Source: JBEDUK01 sp963781595
GTDB lineage: Bacteria > Actinomycetota > UBA4738
Direction: 5' to 3'
DNA length: 64,000 nucleotides
Assembly (NCBI GenBank): GCA_963781595.1
Contig: CAWAGG010000006.1
Location: forward strand, 1,550,001-1,614,000
Shown: in pieces, positions 8,616-16,883 of the stretch
How the letters are laid out: every line of letters begins with the position of its first letter
Position numbering within the stretch: position 1 is the stretch's first letter
The notes under the pieces: model-generated
Databases searched by the model: none
What the model was told of the DNA's origin: nothing
The model's input: the letters and a program-made list of their open reading frames with translations, nothing else
Translations under genes and position numbers: made by a program

Positions 8616-8652
8616 GGACATCGCGGAGGTTGAACGCCGACCCGCGATGTCC
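8616..8652. repeat. inverted repeat (11-bp stem, 15-nt loop)
   Basis: GGACATCGCGG (8616-8626) is the reverse complement of CCGCGATGTCC (8642-8652). There is no T tract, so it is not a classical terminator. It ends directly at the -35 box of the permease promoter and could be a regulator site or a transcript hairpin after the small membrane protein gene. Confidence 0.5.
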
Positions 8653-8716
8653 TTGACTCGCCCGCGGAGTCGGCTCTAGCATCCGCCGAAGGGCGCGGCC
8701 GTCAGACAAGTCAGAC
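8653..8716 (+). promoter_or_regulatory. putative promoter and GTCAGAC operator of the permease/ligase operon
   Basis: TTGACT (8653-8658) and TAGCAT (8677-8682) are 18 nt apart and oriented toward the permease gene. About 19 nt downstream of the -10 box, GTCAGAC occurs twice in tandem (8701-8707 and 8710-8716). The stretch GTCAGACAA (8701-8709) is identical to 8249-8257 inside the GntR promoter palindrome, so the same regulator may bind both promoters. This is inference from shared sequence. Confidence 0.5.
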
Positions 8717-8758
8717 GGGGGCCGGCCCACGTGTCGGACGTCGGAAGGGGGTCGCGTC

Positions 8759-10315
8759 TTGTCCACGGAGCGAAGGAAGGTCGGTACGGTCAGCTACGAG
8801 GAGGCGGGGGTCGACTACTTCGCGAAGCGCGGCCTGAGGAGACATGCCGCCTTCTGGTCCCTCTGGTCCCTGGGCGTCGCGGCCGTCATCTCCGGCGACT
8901 TCTACGGCTGGAACGCGGGCCTGACGGCCGGCGGCTTCGGTGGCCTGGTGATCGCCACCATCTTCGTCACGATCATGTACTACGGCCTCTGCTACAGCAT
9001 CGCCGAGATGTCGCCGGCCCTCCCGCACACGGGCGGCGCATACTCGTTCGCGCGATCCGCGATGGGCCCGTGGGGAGGGTTCATCACGGGGCTGGCGGAG
9101 AACATGGAGTACGTGATCACCCCAGCCGTCGTCGTCGGGGCGATGGGCTTCCTGATGCACGACATCATGGCTGGGCTCTTCAACCTGTCGGGCGAGCCAT
9201 GGTGGAACAGCTACGTGACGTGGTGCGCCGTCTTCTACGTGATCTTCGTGGGCCTCAACATCATCGGGATCGAGGTCACGATGAGGTTCACCGTGGCGAT
9301 CAACATCCTCGCGCTGGCGATCCTCGCTTTCTTCTTCATCTCGGTCCTGGCATCCGGGAAGTTCAACGCGAGCCTCTTGACCAACATCGTGCCCGATCCG
9401 GGTGACTCATCCTTCCTCCCGAAGGGGATCGCAGGCATCTTCCCGGCGATACCCTTCGCGATCTGGTTCTACCTCGCGATCGAGGAGCTCCCGTTGGCGG
9501 CCGAGGAATCGCACGATCCGAAGCGAGATATACCTCGGGCGACGATCTGGGGCCTGACCACACTGGTGGTCACGGCCGTCCTCACCCTCTTCCTCAACAC
9601 GGGTGTCGTCGGCGCGACACCCCTCGGTGACTCCGCGACACCGCTGTTCGACGGCTTCAAGGCGGTATTCGGATCGGGCACCAGCGCAGAGCTGCTCGGT
9701 CTCCTCGGGCTGGCCGGCCTGATCGCGAGCTTCTTCACGATCATCTACGCGTACGGAAGGAACACGTATTCACTTTCCAGGGCGGGCTATTTCCCGAAGT
9801 GGCTCTCCTTGACGCACGGAACCCGGAAGACCCCTCATGTGGCGCTGATCTCGGGCGCTGTGGTCGGCTATGCCTTGGCGGTGCTGATCTACGAGCTTGG
9901 GAAGTCATCGGGCAAGTTCGCCGGCCAGATCGTCGGCGCCCTCCTGTATATGGCCGTGTTCGGCGCGGTCATCTCATATTCGATGCAGTGCCTCTCGTAC
10001 ATCATGCTGCGCCGCAAGCTGCCCAACATCCAGCGGCCGTACCGAAGTCCGCTGGGGTCCGTCGGGGCGGCGATCGCAGGGGTCATCGCGCTCGTTTCGC
10101 TCATCTCGCTGTACTCCAACGCGGACTACCGACCCGGCGTGTACGGGACCCTGATCTACTTCGTCATCGGCATCCTCTACTTCGCAGTGGCCGGTCGGCA
10201 CAAGCTGGTGCTCTCGCCCGAGGAGGAGTTCGCGCTCACGCGAGGCGAGAAGGGCGATCCGGCGAAGGAAGGCCTGGGCGCGATGCACGTGTCCGAGATG
10301 AAGGACGGTTCATAG
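8759..10315 (+). CDS. APC-family amino acid/amine permease
   Basis: A 518-residue integral membrane transporter with about 12 hydrophobic segments. The first helix region reads FWSLWSLGVAAVISGDFYGWN, followed by LPHTGGAYSFARSAMG, the conserved APC substrate-site pattern, and the cytoplasmic loop EELPLAAEESHDPKRDIPRA. The overall pattern is closest to ethanolamine and related amine permeases of the APC superfamily, which use a proton gradient to import the substrate. TTG 8759 is chosen because GGAAGGGG lies 8 nt upstream. It precedes a glutamine-synthetase-like ligase, which suggests import of an amine that is then gamma-glutamylated. Confidence 0.88.
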   Translation: MSTERRKVGTVSYEEAGVDYFAKRGLRRHAAFWSLWSLGVAAVISGDFYGWNAGLTAGGFGGLVIATIFVTIMYYGLCYSIAEMSPALPHTGGAYSFARSAMGPWGGFITGLAENMEYVITPAVVVGAMGFLMHDIMAGLFNLSGEPWWNSYVTWCAVFYVIFVGLNIIGIEVTMRFTVAINILALAILAFFFISVLASGKFNASLLTNIVPDPGDSSFLPKGIAGIFPAIPFAIWFYLAIEELPLAAEESHDPKRDIPRATIWGLTTLVVTAVLTLFLNTGVVGATPLGDSATPLFDGFKAVFGSGTSAELLGLLGLAGLIASFFTIIYAYGRNTYSLSRAGYFPKWLSLTHGTRKTPHVALISGAVVGYALAVLIYELGKSSGKFAGQIVGALLYMAVFGAVISYSMQCLSYIMLRRKLPNIQRPYRSPLGSVGAAIAGVIALVSLISLYSNADYRPGVYGTLIYFVIGILYFAVAGRHKLVLSPEEEFALTRGEKGDPAKEGLGAMHVSEMKDGS

Positions 10316-10335
10316 CACGAGGGAGGGCGGAGGTG

Positions 10336-10370
10336 GAGCGCGGCGGACGGTTCGGCGGTCCGCCGCGCTC
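10336..10370 (+). terminator. strong hairpin between permease and ligase genes
   Basis: GAGCGCGGCGGAC (10336-10348) pairs perfectly with GTCCGCCGCGCTC (10358-10370) around a 9-nt loop, followed by GTGTTTA. A 13-bp GC stem in a 79-bp gap suggests partial termination or mRNA stabilisation. The T-rich tail is short, so it may attenuate rather than stop transcription into the ligase gene. Confidence 0.6.
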
Positions 10371-10397
10371 GTGTTTACGGCGTGAGGAGGATCGGTG

Positions 10398-11774
10398 ATG
10401 AAGGGCACGCTCGACCTGGAGACGTTCACGGACCTCGCTGAGCGCGACGAGATCGACACGATCCTGTGCATGTTCACGGACCTCCAGGGCCGGTTCGTCG
10501 GCAAGCGCGTCGTTCCCCACTTCTTCCTCGAGGAGATCATGGGGGACGAAGGCCTCCACGCGTGCCTGTACCTCCTGGCGATCGACATGGAGATGGAACC
10601 GCTCCCGGGGTACGCGTACGCCAGTTGGGAGACCGGCTACGGGGATCTCCGCATGATCCCCGACATGTCGACGCTCCGGTGGTGCCCGTGGATCGACAAG
10701 ACGGTCATGGTGATCTGCGATGTCGCGGACGAGGAGACCGGCGAACCGATCGAGGTGTCCCCGCGCCAGATCCTCAAGCGCCAGATCGAGCGCGCCGCCG
10801 CCAAGGGCTACGTGGTCAAGTCGGGTTCGGAATTGGAGTTCTACCTCTTCCGTGACGCCTACGACGATCTGGCCGAGGGCGGATACCGGACGTTCCGGCC
10901 GAGCTCGACCTACATCATGGATTACCACATGCTGCAGACCACCAAGGACGAATGGATCATCCGGCAGATCCGCAACGGCATGCTGGGCGCCGGCATCCCG
11001 ATCGAGTTCTCGAAGGGCGAATTCGGCAGAGGTCAGCACGAGATCAACATCACGTACGCCGACGCGCTCGCGACGGCCGACTACCACGCGCTGTACAAGC
11101 AGGGCGTGAAGGAGATCTGTGCGGCGAACGGCGTCGCGGCGACGTTCATGGCGAAATACACGATGGCCGAGGCCGGCTCGTCGTGCCACATGCACTCCAG
11201 CGTGTGGGATGCCGGCGGCACCGATTCGCTGATGTGGTCAGAGGACGCGCCGCATCACCTGAGCGACACGTTCCGCCACTACCTGGGCGGGATGATGTCG
11301 ACCGCGCGCGAGATGTCGCTCATGTACGCGCCGTTCGTGAACTCGTACAAGCGGTACCAGCACGCGTCGTGGGCGCCGACGGCGATCGTGTGGAGCCGGG
11401 ACAACAGGACCTGCGGCTTCCGGACCGTCGGCGAGCACAAGGGCTTCCGCGTCGAATGCCGCATCCCAGGCGCGGATGTCAATCCGTACCTCGGCTACGC
11501 GGCAACGATCGCGAGCGGCCTGTGGGGGATCGAGAACCAGGTCGAACCCCCCGAGATGTACGTCGGGAACGCCTACGAGGCGAAGGACGTGCCACGCGTG
11601 CCGTACTCGCTCCACGAGGCGATCGAGATGTTCCGCGGATCGTCGGTCGCGCGCGAGGCGTTCGGGGACTTCGTGTTCGAACACCTGCTGAACACCGCCG
11701 TTCAGGAGCAGTCGATCTTCGACAACACCTGTGTGACGGATTGGGAGCTCGCGCGGTACTTCGAACGCGGATAG
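10398..11774 (+). CDS. glutamine synthetase-like gamma-glutamyl-amine ligase
   Basis: Predicted 458 residues, typical of type I/III glutamine-synthetase-fold enzymes. Metal- and glutamate-site motifs are present: SGSELEFYLF, GRGQHEINI, a SSCHMHSSVWD segment matching the ATP/metal loop, and RVECRIPGADVNPYL near the C-terminus. The family contains true glutamine synthetases and paralogues that join glutamate to putrescine, ethanolamine or other amines. Lack of the usual adenylylation region and pairing with an amine-type permease favour the paralogue role. ATG 10398 has AGGAGG 7 nt upstream; the GTG three bases earlier is too close. Confidence 0.87.
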   Translation: MKGTLDLETFTDLAERDEIDTILCMFTDLQGRFVGKRVVPHFFLEEIMGDEGLHACLYLLAIDMEMEPLPGYAYASWETGYGDLRMIPDMSTLRWCPWIDKTVMVICDVADEETGEPIEVSPRQILKRQIERAAAKGYVVKSGSELEFYLFRDAYDDLAEGGYRTFRPSSTYIMDYHMLQTTKDEWIIRQIRNGMLGAGIPIEFSKGEFGRGQHEINITYADALATADYHALYKQGVKEICAANGVAATFMAKYTMAEAGSSCHMHSSVWDAGGTDSLMWSEDAPHHLSDTFRHYLGGMMSTAREMSLMYAPFVNSYKRYQHASWAPTAIVWSRDNRTCGFRTVGEHKGFRVECRIPGADVNPYLGYAATIASGLWGIENQVEPPEMYVGNAYEAKDVPRVPYSLHEAIEMFRGSSVAREAFGDFVFEHLLNTAVQEQSIFDNTCVTDWELARYFERG

Positions 11775-11797
11775 TAAGGCGGCGTTACCATCTGATG
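11767..11797. promoter_or_regulatory. imperfect palindrome overlapping the DUF2087 gene start
   Basis: The sequence GTAA-N7-TTACCATCTG (11774-11794) runs from the ligase stop codon up to the ATG at 11795. The right arm TTACCATCTG is identical to that of a perfect 31-bp palindrome at 27068-27098 and the GTAAGG left half also matches. There is no Shine-Dalgarno site, so this is likely an operator and the mRNA may be leaderless. Confidence 0.5.
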
Positions 11798-12367
11798 GAA
11801 GAGACGGGCGCCGCTGCGGCGAACGCCGCGCGGATGGTCGGGTCGCTGGGGACCCGGCAGCGCCTCCTGATCGTGGCCGCGTTGATCCTCGGCTCCTCGA
11901 CGCCAGCCGAGGTGCGCACGGCGACGGGCCTCGACGCACGCACCGTGCACCGCGAGCTCGACCGCCTCGTCGCGTCGGACGTCGCGGCGGAGGAGGGCGG
12001 GCGGTTCGTCGTTCGACTGAAGGACCTGGCAGAAGCAGCGCGTCTGGTTGCCAAGGCGGCCGCGGCCTCCGATGCGCGCGACGCCGGGCCGGCCGTCACG
12101 CAGGAAGAGAGGGCCCGGCGTGCGTTCCTCAAGGACGGGAAGCTCACGTCGATCCCGTCTCAGCGTTCGAAGCGCCTCGTGATCCTCGACGTGCTGGCGC
12201 AGGAGTTCGAACCCGGACAGCGCTACCCCGAGCGAGAGGTGAACCGCCGTTTGCGCCGCTGGCATCCCGACGTCGCGGCGCTCCGCCGGTACCTCGTCGA
12301 TGAGGGCTTCATGGAGCGCGATCACGGCGAGTACTGGCGCGCCGGCGGGTCGTTCGAGCTGACGTGA
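11795..12367 (+). CDS. HTH regulator with C-terminal DUF2087 domain
   Basis: Predicted 190 residues. The N-terminal 75 residues look like an ArsR-type winged helix (TRQRLLIVAALI, then DARTVHRELDRLVASDVAAEEGGRF). After a linker, residues about 105-185 match the DUF2087 pattern (RRAFLKDGKLTSIPSQRSKRLVILD, then RYPEREVNRRL and DEGFMERDHGEYWR). Proteins of this kind are found as small transcriptional regulators. ATG 11795 lies immediately after a palindrome and has no ribosome site, so it may be read from its own transcript as well as from the ligase operon 20 bp upstream. Its target is unknown; autoregulation is plausible. Confidence 0.75.
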   Translation: MEETGAAAANAARMVGSLGTRQRLLIVAALILGSSTPAEVRTATGLDARTVHRELDRLVASDVAAEEGGRFVVRLKDLAEAARLVAKAAAASDARDAGPAVTQEERARRAFLKDGKLTSIPSQRSKRLVILDVLAQEFEPGQRYPEREVNRRLRRWHPDVAALRRYLVDEGFMERDHGEYWRAGGSFELT

Positions 12368-12587
12368 GGCGATCGCACATCCTCACGGGCGGATCGAGAT
12401 GACACGGACCGGTGCGACGCGACGGATCCTCCTGCCCTCTTCCGGGCCACGACGAGGCTTCCGGCCGCCGGCCGGCGCCGAACGGCTACACTCGAAGTAC
12501 GCATCTCGACGCGGATCGCCCAAGCCGACAAGGTGGGTGCTCGCTCACCGCCCTTCTTCGGTCCCATCGAGTGGGAAGGAGAAGGAG

Positions 12588-13124
12588 ATGCGATCCTCGA
12601 CACAGCGGACCGCGCAGGCTGTGCTCCCGGCGACCGGTGGACAGCCAGACGTATTCGTGGCGGGCGATGTGGTCATCGACACCAAGCAGACGCCGTTCGC
12701 CCTCGTCGCACTCGCGTTCTTGAACGTGGCCGCCGGCGCGGTCCTGCTGATGCACGCGGTCTCCGGTCTCGCGACCGGGCTGGGAGGAGGCGAGCGGTAC
12801 GCGGCCCTCGCGGTCGGTGCGATCGAGGTGATCGTAGGCGTCATGCTCTTGATCGGCGCTCGCTGGGCCTACCACGTCACTCGAGTCTTGATCCCTGCGA
12901 ACTTCGTCGCCAGCCTGGTCCTGTTCGCGCTCGGACCGGCGACCTCGCTGCTGCTCGTCGCCGCCCTGTTCGGCTTCGCCACCTTCGTGCTCTTTGGCCC
13001 GGGCCGGTTCGCCACGGCCTCGCGGATCAGGATGCAGGCGTGGGCGGGCGCGCGAACGCGCGTCGTCCGTCCCACGGCCCAAGCGCGAGCCGAGCACGTC
13101 GACGAACGCGAAGTGGCGGCCTGA
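12588..13124 (+). CDS. four-helix integral membrane protein, hypothetical
   Basis: Predicted 178 residues with four hydrophobic segments (about 38-60, 70-90, 95-115 and 120-140) and a basic C-terminal tail (about 145-178, rich in Arg and Ala). ATG 12588 is chosen because GGAAGGAGAAGGAG directly precedes it; an upstream in-frame ATG at 12399 adds a low-complexity leader. No transporter or enzyme motif is visible. Confidence 0.7.
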   Translation: MRSSTQRTAQAVLPATGGQPDVFVAGDVVIDTKQTPFALVALAFLNVAAGAVLLMHAVSGLATGLGGGERYAALAVGAIEVIVGVMLLIGARWAYHVTRVLIPANFVASLVLFALGPATSLLLVAALFGFATFVLFGPGRFATASRIRMQAWAGARTRVVRPTAQARAEHVDEREVAA

Positions 13125-13210
13125 CGGTGCGTGAATGGCTCGCCCGACCGCGAGCGCTGATGGTGCGCACCATCGATGACGCGGTCCTGTCGAACGGGAA
13201 GGGGAACGAG

Positions 13211-13585
13211 ATGGGATCTGTGAAACAGCCGACGACCGAGGCTGGTATGGCGACCCTGTCCGAGCGGCGCGCGGGGATGTACGACTCGCGGGTGGGATCC
13301 GGTGTCGAGCTCGTCGTGGACCACCTCTACAAGGTGACCGGGTCATCCCGCAGCGGCCGGGCGTTCCGGATCCACGCGATGAAAGCCGAAAAGGTGCTGG
13401 CCACCGAGGGATGGTTCGAACGAGCGATCCCGAGACAGCTCTCGCCTGAGGACACCTGGAGGTGGTCGACGACCGGAGAGCGCTGGATCCCGCGCGAAGC
13501 CCTTTCCTGGAGCCGCGATGTCGGCCGGATCCCGGATGCGGGAGAGCCTCGGTTCCGCTTCCGATGGGGCATGGAACGCGGATAG
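13211..13585 (+). CDS. hypothetical protein
   Basis: Predicted 124 residues, soluble, with a basic middle and a Trp-rich C-terminal third (EGWFERAIPRQL, DTWRWSTTGERW, FRFRWGMERG). No family is recognised. GGAAGGGG six bases before ATG 13211 supports this start; ATG 13160 is a longer alternative. It converges on the cold-shock gene across a shared hairpin. Confidence 0.55.
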   Translation: MGSVKQPTTEAGMATLSERRAGMYDSRVGSGVELVVDHLYKVTGSSRSGRAFRIHAMKAEKVLATEGWFERAIPRQLSPEDTWRWSTTGERWIPREALSWSRDVGRIPDAGEPRFRFRWGMERG

Positions 13586-13610
13586 TCTGATCTCCGCCGA
13601 CGAACGGAAG

Positions 13611-13644
13611 GGAGCCCGTCCCGCGCATCGGCGGAACGGGCTCC
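13611..13644. terminator. bidirectional terminator-like hairpin
   Basis: GGAGCCCGTCC at 13611 pairs with GGAACGGGCTCC (13633-13644). It lies between two convergent genes, the hypothetical gene ending at 13585 and the cold-shock gene ending at 13674, and could end both transcripts. No long T tract follows. Confidence 0.55.
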
Positions 13645-13673
13645 TCCGCGGTACTTCGTCTCCGATCCGCCGT

Positions 13674-13880
13674 TCAGGCGATCGGACGGACGTTGCCGGC
13701 CTGCGGGCCCTTCTGGCCCTGGGTCACGTCGAACTCGACCCGCTGGTTCTCCTCCAGGTTCCGGTAGCCCTCGCCCGCGATCGCGCTGAAGTGCACGAAC
13801 ACGTCGGGGCCACCGTCCTCCTGGGTGATGAAGCCGAAGCCTTTCTCAGCGTTGAACCACTTCACGGTGCCTGTGCTCAC
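13674..13880 (-). CDS. cold-shock domain protein (CspA family)
   Basis: A 68-residue single-domain cold-shock protein that binds single-stranded RNA and DNA. The RNP1 motif KGFGFI (residues 14-19) and RNP2 motif VFVHF (27-31) are intact, and the start TGTVKWFNAEKGFGFI is typical. Start is GTG 13880, preceded by AAGGAGGGAA. The 185-bp upstream gap may hold a structured leader as in other cold-shock genes, but no specific element can be named. Confidence 0.97.
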   Translation of the reverse strand: MSTGTVKWFNAEKGFGFITQEDGGPDVFVHFSAIAGEGYRNLEENQRVEFDVTQGQKGPQAGNVRPIA

Positions 13881-14065
13881 TAGCGATTCCCTCCTTCCTT
13901 GCCCGTGCCGAACCTGATGACCGCTCGGTGGGCTCCGGCGTGGCGCCGGGAGGGAACTGCTCGAAAGCTGTCAGGCTAGATGCCGTACCCTCGCCCCACA
14001 GCATACCGGGTGTGCGGTGACTTCCCTCGCGCCGCCGATCGACGAGCGCCCGCCACGGGCTGAGA

Positions 14066-15703
14066 TCAGCTCAGATGCTGGCCGAAGGCATCGCCCTCTT
14101 CGGCTTGATCCTCGACCCCAGGGCTGTTCTGCCCCAGGAAGCGCGCACCGTCGGTGATGACCCCACCGGCGGAGCCGTAGAGCACGTGGATCGCGCCGAC
14201 GTCATCGATGCCCAGGTCTTCGTATGGGACCCCGATCACCAGGTCGGCCTGGGACCCGTTGCCCAGCTCCATGACGGTCACGGCGTATCCGAAGAGGTCT
14301 CCGGCCTCGGCATGGTCGGCGACGCCGTGCGTGTCCTGACTCCAGAGCTGGCTCCCGGCCGAGGTCAACCCGGTCCTGGATCCGTAGATCACATGGACCA
14401 CGCCCCACGGGTCCATGTTGTCGTCCTCGTCGTCGAGATCCTCGTCCGGGACGCCGACCACCAGGTCGCCTGTCCCACCCGATCCCAGGTTCCCGATGGC
14501 CAAGGAGCTCCCGAACCGATCGAGGTTCTCGCCCGCATCGGCGATCCCCTTGGTGTCCTGGGTCCAGAGCTGATCGTCGGGTGCAACGGCCTGTAGGCCG
14601 CCCGCCCCGCCGTACAGGACGGCGACGGCGCCGGCCTCCGGCTCCACGGCCGGCGGAGGCGGCGACTCACCGGGGATGCCGATGGCGAGGTCGGCGTGCC
14701 CACCGTTCCCCAGATCACCCGCCGCCAACGCTGAACCGAAGTGGTCGTCGCCCTCGGCCGAGCCCTTGACCCCCTTGCTGTCCTGTGTCCAGAACTGGTC
14801 ATCGGGCGAGGACGCTTGGAGGCCGCCGTCGGTGCCGTACAGGACCTGGACCGCGCCCTCCTCGACGTTGGCTCCGGTGAGGCTCTCCGCGAACACGCCG
14901 ATCGCCAGATCGTCCTGCGGGCCGTGTCCGAAGTCTCCGGCCGCGAGGACGCTGCCGAACACATCGTCCGGCTCGGCGTGATCCTTGACGCTCGCGCTGT
15001 CCTGCGTCCAGAGCTGGTCGGCCGGCGCCGACGTCTGGAGGCCTGCCGCGGACCCGTAGATGATCTCGACGGCCCCCGCGGCTTCCTTCCCCGGATCGTC
15101 GCCGAGATCCTCGACCGGCACCCCTGCAGCGAGGTCGGCGTAGCCATCGCCGTCGAAGTCTCCCGTCGCCAGGGCGAACCCGAACCGGTCGCCGTCCTCG
15201 GCCTCGTCGTTCACCCCATGCGCGCCCTGGCGCCAGACCTGATCGTTCGGTGCATCGGCCTGGAGGCCGGCCGGCGACCCGTAGAGCACCTGGACCGCGC
15301 CCTCGTCCGTGCCGAGTAGGTCTTCGAACGGGACCCCGATCGCCAGGTCGGCGAAACCGTCGCCGTTGAAGTCGCCCGGGGCCAGCGCCGCGCCGAACCG
15401 ATCGCCGGTGCTCGTCTGATCGGAGACCCCCGGCGAGTCCTGCGACCAGAGCTGGTCGCCGGCAGTGGTGAGGCCGCCGGCGGAGCCGAACATCACCTCG
15501 ACGACACCGGCATCCGTGTGGGCGCCGAGGTCTTCCCCCGGTACTCCGATCGCCAGGTCGGAAAAGCCGTCGCCGTTGAAGTCGGAGCGGGGGGCGGCGG
15601 CCACTCGCGCGCTGGGGTCGGAGCCAGCGGCGCGTTCGTCGTCGGCGGCCGACACGCCGACGAACGCGGACACCACCATCGTCGCGATCAGCAACCTGTG
15701 CAC
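14066..15703 (-). CDS. secreted FG-GAP (integrin-like) repeat protein
   Basis: Predicted 545 residues. An N-terminal signal-like segment (HRLLIATMVVSAFVGVSA) is followed by at least seven FG-GAP repeats of about 65 residues. Each has the calcium-binding loop DFNGDGFSDLAIGVP (or a variant such as DLGNGGHADLAIG) and a VLYGS-AGGL strand. The family folds into a seven-bladed beta-propeller and is extracellular, often in adhesion or scaffolding. GTG 15703 is preferred because GGGCGGGGG lies about 6 nt upstream; GTG 15709 is possible. The protein contains no anchor at the C-terminus, so it is probably released or bound to another surface component. Confidence 0.85.
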   Translation of the reverse strand: MHRLLIATMVVSAFVGVSAADDERAAGSDPSARVAAAPRSDFNGDGFSDLAIGVPGEDLGAHTDAGVVEVMFGSAGGLTTAGDQLWSQDSPGVSDQTSTGDRFGAALAPGDFNGDGFADLAIGVPFEDLLGTDEGAVQVLYGSPAGLQADAPNDQVWRQGAHGVNDEAEDGDRFGFALATGDFDGDGYADLAAGVPVEDLGDDPGKEAAGAVEIIYGSAAGLQTSAPADQLWTQDSASVKDHAEPDDVFGSVLAAGDFGHGPQDDLAIGVFAESLTGANVEEGAVQVLYGTDGGLQASSPDDQFWTQDSKGVKGSAEGDDHFGSALAAGDLGNGGHADLAIGIPGESPPPPAVEPEAGAVAVLYGGAGGLQAVAPDDQLWTQDTKGIADAGENLDRFGSSLAIGNLGSGGTGDLVVGVPDEDLDDEDDNMDPWGVVHVIYGSRTGLTSAGSQLWSQDTHGVADHAEAGDLFGYAVTVMELGNGSQADLVIGVPYEDLGIDDVGAIHVLYGSAGGVITDGARFLGQNSPGVEDQAEEGDAFGQHLS

Positions 15704-16030
15704 GGGCACCCCCGCCCGAGTCGTCCGGACCCGAGTGAGTCTACGCCGGCGTCGCTTCGCTGCGAGCTCACGTGCTTGAGGGCGCTGCGGCGCTTCGCAC
15801 GAACCCGTTGAGGAGCGGCCAAGTATCGGTCGGGGGCGTCCTTCCAGGGGAGATCGACCGATGACGGTGGGGCCGGAGACGCCTGGGTACCCCAGCGTCC
15901 GCTGTGCGGGAACGGGACCTGCTGAACGGATCCGTCCCCTCGAGCGCAGGGTCGGTAGCGTCGGAACGACGGACCGCAAGCGAGTGGCCGGGGATGTCTC
16001 TCGAGCCCGTTACCGATCTCAGTTGCTAGA
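15704..16030. other. intergenic region, no gene seen
   Basis: A 327-bp gap between two minus-strand genes. No convincing reading frame, RNA gene or hairpin terminator is visible. It should contain the promoter of the FG-GAP gene, but no clear -35/-10 pair can be singled out. Confidence 0.5.
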
Positions 16031-16471
16031 TCAGCCACCCGGGTGCAGGCGTCCCGCCGATACCGTGACGACGGTCTCATATTCGTGGGCGGTGATCCGA
16101 ACGACGCCCGCCTGGAAGTCGGCCCGTGCCTTCGCTGTCGGGTCGAGTCGAGAGAGGACGGTGTTCATCGGTACCGAGGCGTCCCATCCCTCGACCCCCG
16201 AGAGCAGGACTCCGCCCCGGGAATCGCCGGGGTACACCTGTGCCTCGGATGGCGTCCATTCTCGAGCCGCTGAGGCAAGCTCAGCGCGCCCGATGAACTC
16301 TCGATCCGGTGCGAGGTAGATCAGGACGTGGTCGCCGGGGGCAAGCGCGTTCCGGTGGGGCTCGTCGACGTCGATGGCCCACATCTTGACCCGCAGAAGC
16401 GCAGCGGCTCGTTCCCGCAGCGCTGGTCCCATCGCTGGGTCACCCGTGAAGTTGAACAGATAGTGCGCCAT
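16031..16471 (-). CDS. EVE-domain (PUA-like) protein
   Basis: Predicted 146 residues. The start MAHYLFNFTGD, the central APGDHVLIYLAPDREFIGRAEL strand pair and ITAHEYETVV fit EVE-domain proteins, a PUA-like fold that reads modified bases in nucleic acids and often sits near restriction or defence genes. Here it is not inside an evident defence cluster. A GGAG site precedes the ATG. The exact ligand is unknown. Confidence 0.7.
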   Translation of the reverse strand: MAHYLFNFTGDPAMGPALRERAAALLRVKMWAIDVDEPHRNALAPGDHVLIYLAPDREFIGRAELASAAREWTPSEAQVYPGDSRGGVLLSGVEGWDASVPMNTVLSRLDPTAKARADFQAGVVRITAHEYETVVTVSAGRLHPGG

Positions 16472-16507
16472 CTCCGGAGCATACCGGAGCGGTCGCGGGA
16501 TCTTGCT

Positions 16508-16773
16508 TCAGCGCCCTAGGAGGGCACGCTCGTCGGAGAAGTTCCCCCAGCTGGCGGCGAAGATCTCGTAGGTCCGGCGGCCGAGCAGAAAGCGGTCGGC
16601 GTTGGCGAAGGCGCTGCCGATGACGTCACCCATGTCGTCGCTGAAGTAGGGGAAGCTCCAGCCGTCGTGTGAGAAGCCGCCGTCGCGGTCCTCGTCGGGG
16701 GCCCCCGGGCGTCTGCATGGTACCGTCGAGCGTCGATGGACGTGGCGATGGTGAGGGTGGCCAATGGGTCCAC
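16508..16773 (-). pseudogene. dihydrofolate reductase/RibD-C family fragment, frameshifted and truncated
   Basis: The minus strand encodes pieces of the RibD C-terminal (dihydrofolate-reductase-like) family across several frames: LATLTIATS, then LDGTMQTPG, then DRDGGFSHDGWSFPYF and DRFLLGRRTYEIFAASW. Joining them needs at least one single-base shift at the GGGGG run near 16700 and another upstream, and the protein stops at about 85 residues against about 190 in intact members. It is therefore a decayed gene, divergent from the DinB gene. Confidence 0.65.
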
Positions 16774-16883
16774 TCCTCGCTCGAGCCGTCGGCGCTTGCT
16801 CCGTACGTCGGACCGCGCCGACCGTCGGATCTCATCGGCAGCCGTGAAGCTCGACGGGCGCGACCCGAGGAGATGGAGGTGCG

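Noticed and set aside
8616..8652. Inverted repeat as a rho-independent terminator
   Set aside because: Stem is good but no T tract follows and it ends at a promoter -35 box, so I report it only as a repeat.
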